NCBI GenBank assembly: GCA_958430865.1
Contig: CAUDNR010004426.1
Coordinates: 1-51,640, forward strand
Reading direction: 5' to 3'
Length of the DNA stretch: 51,640 bases
Origin: Entrophospora sp. SA101
Lineage: Eukaryota; Glomeromycota; Glomeromycetes; Entrophosporales; Entrophosporaceae
Shown: positions 12,099 through 22,623 of the stretch, piece by piece
How the letters are laid out: each line of letters opens with the position of its first letter
Position numbering within the stretch: the stretch's first letter is position 1
Notes under the pieces: generated by a model
Seen by the model: the letters and a program-made list of their open reading frames with translations, nothing else
Database searches by the model: none
Told to the model about the DNA's origin: nothing
Position numbers and translations under genes: made by a program

Positions 12099-13750
12099 TA
12101 TTATTTTTATTGTTGTATATGTTTGAAATTAGATCTAGTTGAAAATTCATTGGTTCACACATTATATCTAATTACTATTGGTTGTCAATATCAAAATTTT
12201 CAAATTGCACTTTTAGTTCTTTGGTCAACAAAAACAGCATCAAAACATTGATCAATTGTTTATTAGTAGACGCAAAGCTTTCTTTATGAAAATTGACATT
12301 GAATGAAATTTTGAATTGTTGGAGTAATCACCATCAAAAAACCCGAATTCAGCCATGCATCGTAGATTTTGTAAAATTATAAATGTAATAATAATATTCA
12401 CTCTAACCTTTAAAAATATATTATATAATTAACGGTTAAATCATAAAATCAACTTTGTGAATGCATACAATGAATGATTTAATCACATTAGATCATTTCA
12501 AAATCAAAATCAAAATCGTAACATAACTTGGTTCTTTATTATTATAATACAATTTTAAAACCATTATTTTTTACTTAACATCTGACGATCATATGCGCTG
12601 ATTTTGTTTGATCCCCAAAATTCAGAAACAGTATGATCATAGCATTATGAATAATTTATACTATATAGTAAAAACCCATTAGTTTTGAGGTGGTACCATT
12701 GGTTTGACGGGTTGTTGAATAGTAAAATGGATTTTTTAGCGGTGCAAATAATTTTTTTTAGGGTTAATTATCATTCTACTGACCAGTTTATACATTAAAA
12801 TACTCTCGTGTTTAACATCAAGACACAACAAGACATAAGGTTTGAAAAAAGGCCCAAAAAACCAAATCGGCTGATATGGATACTTTGAAACCGCACATTT
12901 AGATTATAATTGAATGGTTGCTTGTGACGTATTTCGTGGTTGCTTTCAAAATATTCATAAACTAGATTGTTATGGTTTCTGAATTTTTCATATAGATTGG
13001 CAAATTATGTGGTCTGGCTCGACTAATTAAAGAAAAGAAATATTCATATAAGCAATATCTAAATTCGTCAGAGGAATTCAAAAAGGTAATTGTAATTCAT
13101 TCAAAATCAATAACTATATTAAATTAACATTGCGAGCTAATAATGCATGACGAAACTTTGACTTTAGTCATCGACATAACTAAAGTATTGACAAAAGGTA
13201 GTTTCTCGCCAGGCCATTTTGAAGATTTTACTAAAGTAAAACCATTTGACGGAATTAAAAACACTAGACATAAGTAAAAACGTTTGATATAAGCAGCAAT
13301 AATGATAATTCCAAATTATGTAAAAATATGTGTCCCGGGATGAATAAAGAATTACTATATCATTGTATGTATATTGCAATGATGCAAGAAGAATAATTAT
13401 CATGAGATTTGAATTAGAAGTTTCACTTAATTAAGCTACTTATTTTTTCCATGTATTTTCTTTCAAAATAAAATTGTCTCTTCTTTTTTACAAATTAAAA
13501 CCATTCTTTTATTATTAATTGACTTTACATACATATGAGTTGTATTAAATTGACAATAATGTGCTCAAGCTGTCTTTGATGTTTGAGTTTGAAGCAACAT
13601 AGGCTGATCAATATTGGTACTTAGAACGATCTTTACATACCACATAAATCAGGTTTTGGTAGATATTTTTGAAAATGTTGAATTTCTTTATTGATAAATC
13701 TATCACTAGAGCTTGGTTATGATGAAGTTGTTCTTTAAACCGTTATTCGC
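12099..13750. other. Long intergenic stretch without a recognised gene
   Basis: Both strands hold only short, low-complexity frames. The 79-codon minus frame at 13164-13403 is not conserved in any way I can see. The first ~150 bases would include the ketohexokinase promoter. Confidence 0.4.
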
Positions 13751-13912
13751 GTAAGACTATAATTAAATTCTTGTCATAACGGATTTTTAAAATTTTGCTT
13801 CGCATATTAACATTATTAGTATTATAATTAGTAATCTTGCCACAATGAATTTTAAAATAAAATTTTCTTATTATTATGTGTCCCGTTCATCTGCCGTGAC
13901 AAGGTTTGACTG
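13751..13912. mobile_element. Degenerate pogo-like MITE (right end intact)
   Basis: The right end TGACAAGGTTTGACTG (13897-13912) followed by TA, and the internal TTAATTAGTAATTTTGCCACAA-like core seen here as ATTAGTAATCTTGCCACAAT, match the reverse complement of the intact element at 44111-44261. The left inverted repeat is eroded. It belongs to the same family as the 45767 left end. Confidence 0.65.
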
Positions 13913-14166
13913 TATGTAGGATTCTTTGTAAATCCTGTAATAAAAAAAAAGAATCCAACAATCCTTAAAAATTTTTAAGCTCGAAACATTACTGGTGTTA
14001 TTAATATATAATGCACGTCCGACTGTTAATTAAGAAAAGGTTATTGTAAGGAAAAAGCAAAATTTAGCGAGTTATAATCAAATTAAATGGGTTTTTTTAT
14101 TAAATTCCCTAGTTTACAATATCATATGAATAATGTGTTGGTTGATGATAATTTAAAACACTATGT

Positions 14167-16712
14167 TCATTGATTAACTTGTTGAACTGGTGGCATATAA
14201 GCAGTATTAGGTTTTTTATAATAGCTAATATACCAACAAATAAGCCCAGCAACTATAAATCCAATACTTATAACTGATTTTATATAATTCTCTATACGCG
14301 TTGCATTCTTTTGACAATCCACCATTAGATTATCATACTCTGGATTGTCTGTTACGTTTATAGTTAGTTCCATCGCATTTCCAATAATTATAAATATAGC
14401 ACTAAGCATAAATATAACTGTTAGTCCCCACCAAACATTAAATGGTCGATCAATTTTTGGTTCTTTATATTTAAGCCACTGTTTATTAAATATAAATAAA
14501 TGTTAGATTGGTTGGTTATATACATATACTGTATATATTTTATTTATTTACTTACCAATAAGCCAACACTAGCAAGAAAGTAAAAAATCCACACAACATA
14601 TGTGCCAAAGTCTGATAGCACTTTAAATGAATCTGAAGAGAATGCGCCACCAATTGTGATGAACACTATTATGCACCATAAATATTGCACTATAAGAGCA
14701 TTATAAGGCGTGAAATATTCATTATGCCATCTTTTTAAACCATCAGAATAAAATGGTATAAGATTATCTTTTGCAGCAGCTACAATAACACGAGAACCAC
14801 TACACATACAAACAAAAATATTATGTTAAATTCAAAACAAAATACACTATTATTTTTCTTTTCTGTTGCTTATTCTAACCTCCATGTCATAGAGGATGCT
14901 GCACCGAAAGCCGATAGAGAAACAAAAAAAGCCAATGCTCTTGCAAATTTTTCACCGCCTATTTTTTTAGCAAAAAAAGCCGCTATCACTTCATTGAAAT
15001 CTTTTCCAGGTTTATTTATATCATCCGAGCTCACGACTGTGATGAAGGCAACATTTGTAAGAGTATCTATAAATAAATAACTAATTAATCAAAAACATAT
15101 ATATAATAATAATAATAATAATATATATATATAATATGTATTTACATACACAGTATAGTTACAACAATAACACTAAGACTGTTACTGTACACTAAATTTT
15201 TTTTAGGATTTTTAAATTCATCCAAAGAATCTATTTGATTAATTAATATATATATATATATATATATAATGATAAGTTGGAAAAATTTCGATTAAATAAA
15301 ATATTCAGATAATTTAATGATATTACTGACAGTTCAAATTATTCCAACCCTCATATGCAAAGAAAATCTTTTTTTTACGCCAAAAGAGAAGATAAAAAAT
15401 AAATAAATCAGATATCAGGACTCTTTTAATTGAAGTTAACTAAATTAATGGTTGATATAAATAACATACTGAAATTAAAGCACTAGCAAGATTTGGAGGT
15501 GCGACGGTAGAACCTTTGAATAAATTTATCCAATTAGTATCATTAAGGTCAGTTGTAAAAAGTTTGACAAATCCAATTATTATTATGACAGTTAGGGTGG
15601 TCATTTTAACTGTAGCCAATGCTTGGTTTATTATATTTGCACAAACATTTGAACGCATGTGATAGCATGTAATAAGTGACAAAGATGTTATTCCAACCGA
15701 TTTTAATAGCCTATTTATAATGTGATAATTAAATTTATTGTTTATGTATATGAGAAATAATTCTTTAACATTGAGAATGATTTTTTTCAATACCAAAATT
15801 CCATATTCCAGCCATTATTTGGATGTAATTGTTGATAAAATCGTATTGAATCATCACAGTATTTTGCTTTATTTTCTGTTATATCATTCTCATCAGGATG
15901 TGGTAAAATAGCAAATAAAAAATATTGTGATAATGCTTGTAATACCGCTGCTATAGTTGCAGGCCTTATTGCACTAAATAATATTAATAAAAAATTCATA
16001 ATAAATAAAAACTACATAATATAATACACATACACACTTGATAGTTATATCATGACTGAATATTTTTAAATTTACCAAATCCATACGAAACTAAAAACGT
16101 AGCTCATAAGCATTTGGGGAACAGGGAATGCCCTTTTAAAAAAGGCAACTTCACCGCCACTTTCTAATGTTATAGTTCCAAACTTTTCAATTAAATTGAA
16201 TAAATACATTTGAATTATTGTCATTATAATGATATAAAGAAATTAACTTTCTATTTATATATCAATTTTTATTTATTTACCTCAACGTATGTAAGTGATC
16301 CACAAAAACTTATTAACCCACCCAACATCCATAAAATCAATGCCGCACCAGGTGAACCAACCTAAAAAAAAAAAAATATTTAAATATGTTGCTTAGAAAA
16401 ATTAAATGGTTATCTCATTTATATGAGTATATGACATACTGTTTGCCAAACGATTCCTGGTGTGGTAAAAATTCCCTAAAATTCCAATGTATATATATAT
16501 ATATATATATATAAAATAAATGCTATGCCATAAAAAGACTAAAAAATTAAAATGACACTAATACTAACTGATCCTATCACGTTATTTACATTTCCGGCAA
16601 AACCAGCAAATGTATTTAATATTCTATTATCCTCTTCTAGTATACTGGGAGGTATTGGTTCTGATTGCGATGATGATGATGATATTGATGATATTCTATC
16701 GTCAACACTCAT
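14167..16712 (-). CDS. APC-superfamily amino-acid permease (LAT/SLC7-like)
   Basis: Plasma- or vacuolar-membrane amino-acid transporter. Eleven exons: 16569-16712, 16440-16475, 16281-16361, 16076-16182, 15794-15973, 15470-15710, 15331-15367, 15150-15230, 14880-15066, 14556-14799, 14167-14478; 549 residues. After a Ser/Asp-rich cytosolic head, exon 2 encodes the unwound-helix motif (GS)GIFTTPGIVWQT. Next come GGLISFCGSLTYVE, GTITLESGGE, RPATIAAVLQ, FAYEGWNNLNY, YTLTNVAF, SGSRVIVAAAKDNLIPF (TM8 region) and FTPYNALIVQ, with 12 expected helices. These place it near L-type/methionine permeases. Substrate is not readable. Exons 4 and 7 use AAG acceptors, and exons of 36 and 37 nt are unusually small. 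The C-terminus (MPPVQQVNQ) is cytosolic. Confidence 0.92.
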
Positions 16713-17505
16713 AATTCAATATTTTTGAAATAGTTATTTTAAATTATCATCAAAATACTGTAATAATAATATATATTTTTTGCTATTACTATTATACTAC
16801 TATTTGTTATTTAGTTTCAAAGAATTAAAATTTATCAGAGAATTTAAAAAAAACTTACAAACTGACACATTTTATTGACCTTGAATCTTTTATACAATGT
16901 TTCTTGTATTAGTTTTATTTATTTATATTTATTTTGTCCGGTGTAACAATCAAAAAAGTAGGGTTGACCCCATTATTGGTGTAACGTTTTAACTAACAAT
17001 GGACAATGATTTTCTGTGCAGGCAGGAGAATTATAAAATTGGTTAAGTGCTGAGTATTTTCCCAGACTGTCGCGATTTTTTTTTAAATAATATAAACATA
17101 ATTGACAGAAATAATATTTTAATTGATGATACGTGATGAGATCTGGATTTTTATAACTAATCTACACAAAAATTGTACACATGTAAAATCGATAAATCGG
17201 CCATTTATTTTATATTATCAAGTACTTTAAACAACCAATTGCTGCGTCCGATTTATGCATGTTTTTAATCTCAAAAAAAAAAAAAAAAAAAAACTATCTA
17301 AAAAATTATAGTTTGTACGATGGCAGATTTGGTAGTAGAATATCCTAATACTAAGGATTTTACAATCCAAGCTCTAAATGGGAGATATATTTTAATGGAA
17401 AATAATATATACAGAAGGGTCAACACAAAATTTTAAAAATTATAAAATTTGTTATATATATAATTCATAAAACGATTTCTATTGTCTAATGGAGCTTTAC
17501 ATAAA
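16713..17505. other. Intergenic stretch; permease upstream region and repeat end
   Basis: Contains the upstream region of the permease gene, a run of about 22 A (around 17273-17292) and, at 17338-17374, an inverted copy of the dispersed repeat end at 6331-6370. No gene is seen. Confidence 0.5.
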
Positions 17506-18270
17506 TTATAGTAGAATACAGAATATCTGCTGCACCACACACAAGTTTTTCTCACGCTTATTCAGGGAGATGCCCACCAAGCTTAACCTTCCTATCGGTA
17601 AAGCAAGGTTATTTGTTGCGATATAGATCGTTCTATTACAATTATTTACAGATTTACTTCTTGATGTACTTTTACTAATATTAGATTCATCTTTTTCACC
17701 CAAACCAGACTCAAATAGATCCCAAGCTAAATTCACTCTAAAATTCTTGTGACCCAAATTTTTGTCACAGTTTTTATATATTAAATAACAATTGACGATT
17801 GTGATGTTTAAGAACATTAGCACCCAATTTCTTCTAGCTGTCAATTTAATAGCATAAGAACCACATAGTTGGTCAGTGATATCTACATCACTCATGATTA
17901 TTGTAATCATCTGTAACTTTAGGATGGGCAAGGTTTTTTACTGCATCTCCAAATATTTGTTTAACTTTGGTTACATTGGCACTTGTAGTTTTTAGGCAAC
18001 GACGTTATTTATCTATTCTATTTTCTGGACCAGCAATCTCATAAATCATAAACAATATTGTGTCTCGATCTAATCTTTTACCAGTTTTCGGAATATTTGG
18101 AAATTTGGATGTATTTTTATGCGCCAAATTTTTTTCACGTAAACTTATACTACCAAAATAGTTGTCCATATAAATGTTAAAAGATTTGATCCTGGTATAT
18201 CTTGAACAAATGATTCCTTTTTTGTTCTTGATGTGTATATAAAATAATATGTATACCCTGCATTGCACAT
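17506..18270 (-). pseudogene. piggyBac-like transposase remnant (DDE_Tnp_1_7)
   Basis: Two minus-strand segments match the C-terminal half of piggyBac transposases. At 18005-18268 there is YTRIKSFNIYMDNYFGSISL, equivalent to the conserved region around the second catalytic Asp (here DNYF). At 17506-17931 there is DVDITDQLCGSYAIKLTARR followed by NWVLMFLNITIVNCYLIYK, the region of the third catalytic Asp and the helix after it. The segments are separated by stops, and frames change just before DVDITDQ. The N-terminal half is not recognisable upstream of 18300. Dead element; I could not identify its ends. Confidence 0.75.
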
Positions 18271-18559
18271 TGCACGCAAATACTTATACCTTTCGGGAAG
18301 TCTTTTATATACCACAAAATCTAATAATCATCTCATTGTTTGATAAATTCAAAGAAGGAAGATAATACTTTGTGCGACTATTTAAAATACATGACGCAAG
18401 CGAGTATTTTCTTGAATGTTGGATCCGAGACATGAAAAAATCTTTTTATTTGCTCAAATTTGGCTAAAGACATGTAATTGGTAATTTTATGTGATGGATA
18501 TTTATCAGGCGTTTCCCCATCTGATTTTAAGATTAATATATTCAGGAATTTTTTTCATT

Positions 18560-18746
18560 AGCATAGTGAAGTTTGCTGTTACACGAAATGTTATACAGAA
18601 CCCATTGCTCCTGAAACTTCATCAGTATATAGTTGTTACCTCTCTAAATTGGAGATCAAAGTTCAGATCCAATTCAAATCTAGTCTATTGCCAGAATGTT
18701 TGCCGTGATAAAAAATTAGTGTAATATTGCAAATTTACATTATGCT
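18560..18746. mobile_element. MITE of the AGCATARTGG family, 187 bp
   Basis: Inverted ends: AGCATAGTGAAGTTTGC (18560) and, on the other strand at 18746, AGCATAATGTAAATTTGC. The internal sequence (ACCCATTGCTCCTGAAACTT and AGTATATAGTTGTTACCTCT) is shared with the better preserved copy at 44560-44772. I find no target duplication here, so it is probably the older copy. Confidence 0.75.
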
Positions 18747-19371
18747 GCATAAAAGATTCGTGTTACACGAATAGTATTGAGAATATCAATCAACATTAAA
18801 ATATAAACTAATACTAAACAATGAATATCAATTTCCGAATGCAATACTATTCTAGATTCATGTAAAGAACTTTCATGTGCAAATTTATTAAGATCAACTA
18901 CTATCATTCCTTCTGCCTCTTCCTTTTTCTCCAACTTCTCTAATTTGATTTTCATTTATATCCTCACTATTTGGTTTTCTCCTTTCTGACGATTATTATC
19001 GTTGTTTTCTTCAATATTATCATCATCATTTATTTAATTATCATTAAATATAGTCGATAATATGGGATACAAAGTGAACATTATACTACAAAGGATTTCA
19101 GGGATCAAATTTAGCAAATTATTTAAAATCTCAGGGACATCAGCCATACCGTTTGCAGACTTAATAAGAGTAGTATATGAAATACGGTTTGTATATTTAT
19201 TTATATCCATTGTATATACCTTTATGGTAAATTTATAGTTTGTTTTTAATTTTTCGGAGTTATCGACTTTCAAGTCATTAATTAAAAAGAGAAATTCCTG
19301 ATGAACTTCACAAGAATTGTTACTTCTTCATGTAGTAGCAAGATCATATTTAAGGATAGGGGCTAGTGTAA
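18747..19371 (-). pseudogene. Possible unrecognised gene remnant
   Basis: Two minus-strand open frames, 18740-18955 (starts MKIKLEKLEKKEEAEGMIVV) and 19034-19273 (MKVDNSEKLKTNYKFTIKVY), have protein-like composition but stops lie between them. The first ends inside the adjacent MITE. I do not recognise a family. A spliced gene cannot be excluded. Confidence 0.3.
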
Positions 19372-19693
19372 CATACATATGAATTTCATGGTCAAAATTT
19401 ATGTGAATTGCAATTCACATATGTCCACCAGCAAAAAAAGGGGTCTGAGACTATTAAATTGTTCGGTGTAAACAAAATGGTTACACTTATGTTTTTGATA
19501 TGTAAAGCTAACCTTCCTTATGTCTCTTTATTGTATTAGGTAAACGTGGTTTCCCATTATAATACTTATGATATAGATATACATTATGCAAAAAACTCAA
19601 TTTTGGCCAAGGGTCCTCAGTCCACCATATTGCTGGTGGACATCCCCATATGTGAAATTCAAATTAACCAATCAGAATTTCATATCCAAACTA
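19372..19693. repeat. Inverted-repeat element with GTCCACCAGCAA arms
   Basis: The left arm (about 19372-19450, with CATATGTCCACCAGCAA) and the right arm (about 19600-19693, which on the other strand reads CATATGGGGATGTCCACCAGCAA-like sequence) are imperfect inverted repeats of about 70-80 bp around a short centre. This looks like a foldback/MITE-type element. No target duplication was identified, so the edges are approximate. Confidence 0.45.
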
Positions 19694-20098
19694 TAAATTT
19701 CAATTAAATTAGAAATAATGGTAATGGTAATGGTTTGATTTTGGCTATTATTAAAAAATAATTTGGGCAGTAACGAAAAATGAGACTTTGCCTTAAACAA
19801 TTAGATTGATTATTATTTTGCAATTAGTGTTCCGAGGTAAAGGATGCTGAAAATGGCGAGATTGATATATATTTAAAAGTTTTTCAAAAGCTATGAATGA
19901 AGACCTAAAGAGTATTTTGGTAGTCTGTATTATTCAAAGAATAATTGATAAGCTTATCGAGTTTGAAATCAATAAAAAAGAGCAAATGGATATAGTTGCT
20001 AAGCTAAAAAGTTCTTAAATAATCTCTGGAGAATGGCCCCATTTATAACTTTATTACTTTACTATTTTTAAAAATTAAATTTTCAATTTACTCATTGC
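19694..20098. other. Short stretch downstream of the siderophore synthetase
   Basis: A 42-codon plus-strand frame (19894-20018, starting MNEDLKSILVVCIIQRIIDK) is convergent with the synthetase. It could be a fragment or chance; nothing supports function. Confidence 0.3.
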
Positions 20099-22535
20099 TT
20101 ATTTGGCCTCTTCAGATTTATATAATATTAAATTTGGATTTGGTCTTAGGATATACTAAATATGCAGATATGCAAATATAAACAAACAAATAAATAAATA
20201 TTAAAGTTGAACATTTAATAATTAAAAAAATAAAAATAAATAAATTAAATAAATTACATCACGATATAATGATTCGCATTTCATTCTTAGGAAACATTTT
20301 GAATTAATTTTATCATTCCTCATCCATAATTCCCAAAGTAAATGATTTCTTGGTATCATTGCGGAAAGTTGCTCACGTATGATTTTCCATCCAATTCCCG
20401 AATAATGTAAATCTAATGATCTTATTAAACGATGAATATGACACATTATCAATGTATGATATAGTTTATCATAAACCTACAAAAAATAATATGTATATAG
20501 TAAGAAAAATAATTTGTTTTAATCTACAAAAATTGAATAATTACCGTTTGTAGATCTTTGGCTAGAGTAACACTTCCTTCTAATACATCAATTGGTTGAC
20601 CTATGGATTTTATTATTGTTTCTTGATGAAATCTAACACCACCAAAATCTCTTATAACAAATCCAAGTAATTGATCGCCAGTTGAATTAAAACGTGCCAA
20701 AACATTTTGTGGGTGTGCTTCAAATGCAAAACCATTGTGCATTGCTGTTGGCAAGAAAGCTTTAAACAAAAGATTAGAATATCTAAAAAATCGGATTAAT
20801 TAAATAAATGATTAATATATATATATATATATATCAAATATATATCGATAAATTTATACCTTTCTAAAAATTTAATACGTTTCTCCTCTGTATTCAATTC
20901 AAAAACCTTTTCCACAACAATTTTACCATTTTCATCTTTTTCAGTTAAAGCAGCACAAATAATAATTTTTTCTTTGTCATCAATACTGCTACCACCACTA
21001 TCATCCGCAGAATCATAGTTACCTATATCCGATCTAATAATACAGCTTAAATGTTTCGCAACGTCAAAATCTTTTTCGTTTGAAACAATACTAGCAATTT
21101 CTTTGGAAATTTTTAATATATTTTGGTCGATCTCCAATTTATCAAACACGTTACAAAGACCTACACCAATATGTGTAGTCCAAGGTGAAATTGTACGTAG
21201 AGCTGAAGTGACTTTAATTCCTAAAGATAGTTTATAAGAAAACCCCAAAAGTTTTGGAAAAACTACTGTTCTAAGAGAAACTTGACTGATGGCTTGGATC
21301 GAGTAAGATGAATCTAGAATAGTAATGTAAGGAAATTTTTCTAGAATGTTTGGTAGTTGTAATTCATGAACTGGTATTAGAATTTGATTTGTTGGAACCA
21401 CAGGTTTTGGATTCATTATATCATAAAGTTGATTTAAAAATTCTTGAATTGGTCCACATATTGATACCCTATCAATGGGCACAGAGACAAACCGAATCAT
21501 TGGCCTATCAAAGTTGTAAGTTGATGGTGGAATTGGTGGGATTGGCGGAACTGCCTTTCGTGATTTATGCATCTTTTTTTAAATTTTTTTTATAGGATCT
21601 TATAAATATATTACATTTTATTATGTTAATAATAATAGTAATATAATATTAAATAATCAATACCGGGTGAGTTGGATGCCCTTCAATTATACTATGCTCC
21701 CATTCCAAACTTGTGGAAAGTAAAGATGGTTTTGGACGTGTACTTTTATATGTATATTCTAATATATTTAAATATATAATAAATAAATATATATTATTAT
21801 CATCACCAATACTATCATTATTGTTTAAGTGAAAAGATTACAAGTTACACCTTGATATAAAACAGAACTATTTAATTCATCGCAAATCTCATCAACAATC
21901 TTATTATTTAAATTTAGCCATATTCCAATCAATTTCATTAAATCTGGTGCCTCGATCTCTTCTGCTAAATATAAAGATTTCAAACAATAGGATAAAAGTG
22001 ATTTGGGTTGATCATCTCCATAAATATCAACAAATTGAATTTTATAAACAGGGGCTATCATATCCCAAGGATCAATAAATTCCACCTTTGCAATATTATC
22101 ATCATCATTAACAATTGGTTTATGAGAAACTAAAACTACAATCACGTAATTAATTTTTGCAGTTGCTATGATTGTTGGTGAAGAAGTTGAAGTTGAAGTT
22201 GATGATGTTGGTGTTGATGTTGGTGTTGATGTTGGTGTCGACGTTGACGTTGTTGTAGGGAAAGATAATGGTTTCGTTGTTGATGATGGTAAAATAAAAA
22301 CCATTCTTGAATTTTTTATTTTATTATTTATAAATAACAAGGGAGAATGGTTATGATTATGATATGTAGAAGGAGGAGAAAAAGAAGAATTATTTAATTC
22401 AGTATCATCAATGTCATCGTTGTCATTGCTGTTATTAATGTTGTTGTAATAATAAGCATTTGCCAAGCCCTCGTTAATTATACATTTTAAAAGTCTTGAA
22501 GTTGTAGCAAAATTTGCTTTTTGTCTTGGATTCAT
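20099..22535 (-). CDS. NRPS-independent siderophore synthetase (IucA/IucC family, rhizoferrin-synthetase-like)
   Basis: ATP-dependent synthetase that condenses a carboxylate such as citrate with an amine or alcohol to build a siderophore. Six exons: 21851-22535, 21664-21758, 20860-21572, 20545-20782, 20258-20476, 20099-20155; about 668 residues (family usually 570-620). The excess is a Ser/Thr/Pro-rich insert at about residues 90-120. Landmarks in family order: ATTSRLLKCIINEGLANAYY (10-29), EGHPTHPMHKSRK (~254-266), IPVHELQLP (~326), KLSLGIKVTSALRTISP (~374-390, nucleotide site), HNGFAFEAHPQN (~513), RDFGG (~542), then a FhuF-like C-terminal part with FLRMKCESLYRD. I chose a last intron (donor GAT|GTAATT) because it converts an unlikely hydrophobic tail into YILRPNPN, the family ending. 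Exact product unknown; rhizoferrin-type is inferred from Mucoromycota precedent. Confidence 0.92.
22185..22257 (-). repeat. In-frame 12-bp minisatellite in the siderophore synthetase
   Basis: About six imperfect copies of a GTTGATGTTGGT-type unit (plus strand). On the coding strand they give a (Ser/Thr-Pro-Thr) tract at about residues 93-118 of the siderophore synthetase. The period is a multiple of three, so copy-number changes would keep the frame. Confidence 0.75.
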
Positions 22536-22623
22536 TTTATTAGTAATAATAATATTATTATTACTATTTTATTATTGGTCCTCTCATTTTAATAATGTTA
22601 GATTTTTAAATATACATGTAGTA
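22536..22623. other. Upstream region of the siderophore synthetase
   Basis: Less than 90 bases separate the synthetase start from the TA-flanked element at 22624, so that element occupies the position of the promoter region. I see no recognisable GATA-type cluster, but cannot exclude short sites. Confidence 0.4.

Noticed and set aside
11801..12251. Plus-strand frames rich in Leu, Phe and Val
   Set aside because: They are the antisense of the Gln/Glu/Lys-rich head and first kinase block of the ketohexokinase-like gene.
14823..15080. Plus-strand 85-codon frame
   Set aside because: Antisense of permease exon 9.
15720..15793. Extra N-terminal residues MVLKKIILNVKELF before permease exon 6
   Set aside because: They are intron sequence between donor TTTTG|GTATTG and acceptor AATAG; including them breaks the family alignment.
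20222..20257. Hydrophobic C-terminal tail of the siderophore synthetase as a membrane anchor
   Set aside because: It is better explained as the start of an intron; splicing gives the conserved RDYILRPNPN ending.
22168..22356. Plus-strand frame with repeated VDVGVDVG
   Set aside because: Antisense of the 12-bp minisatellite in the siderophore synthetase.
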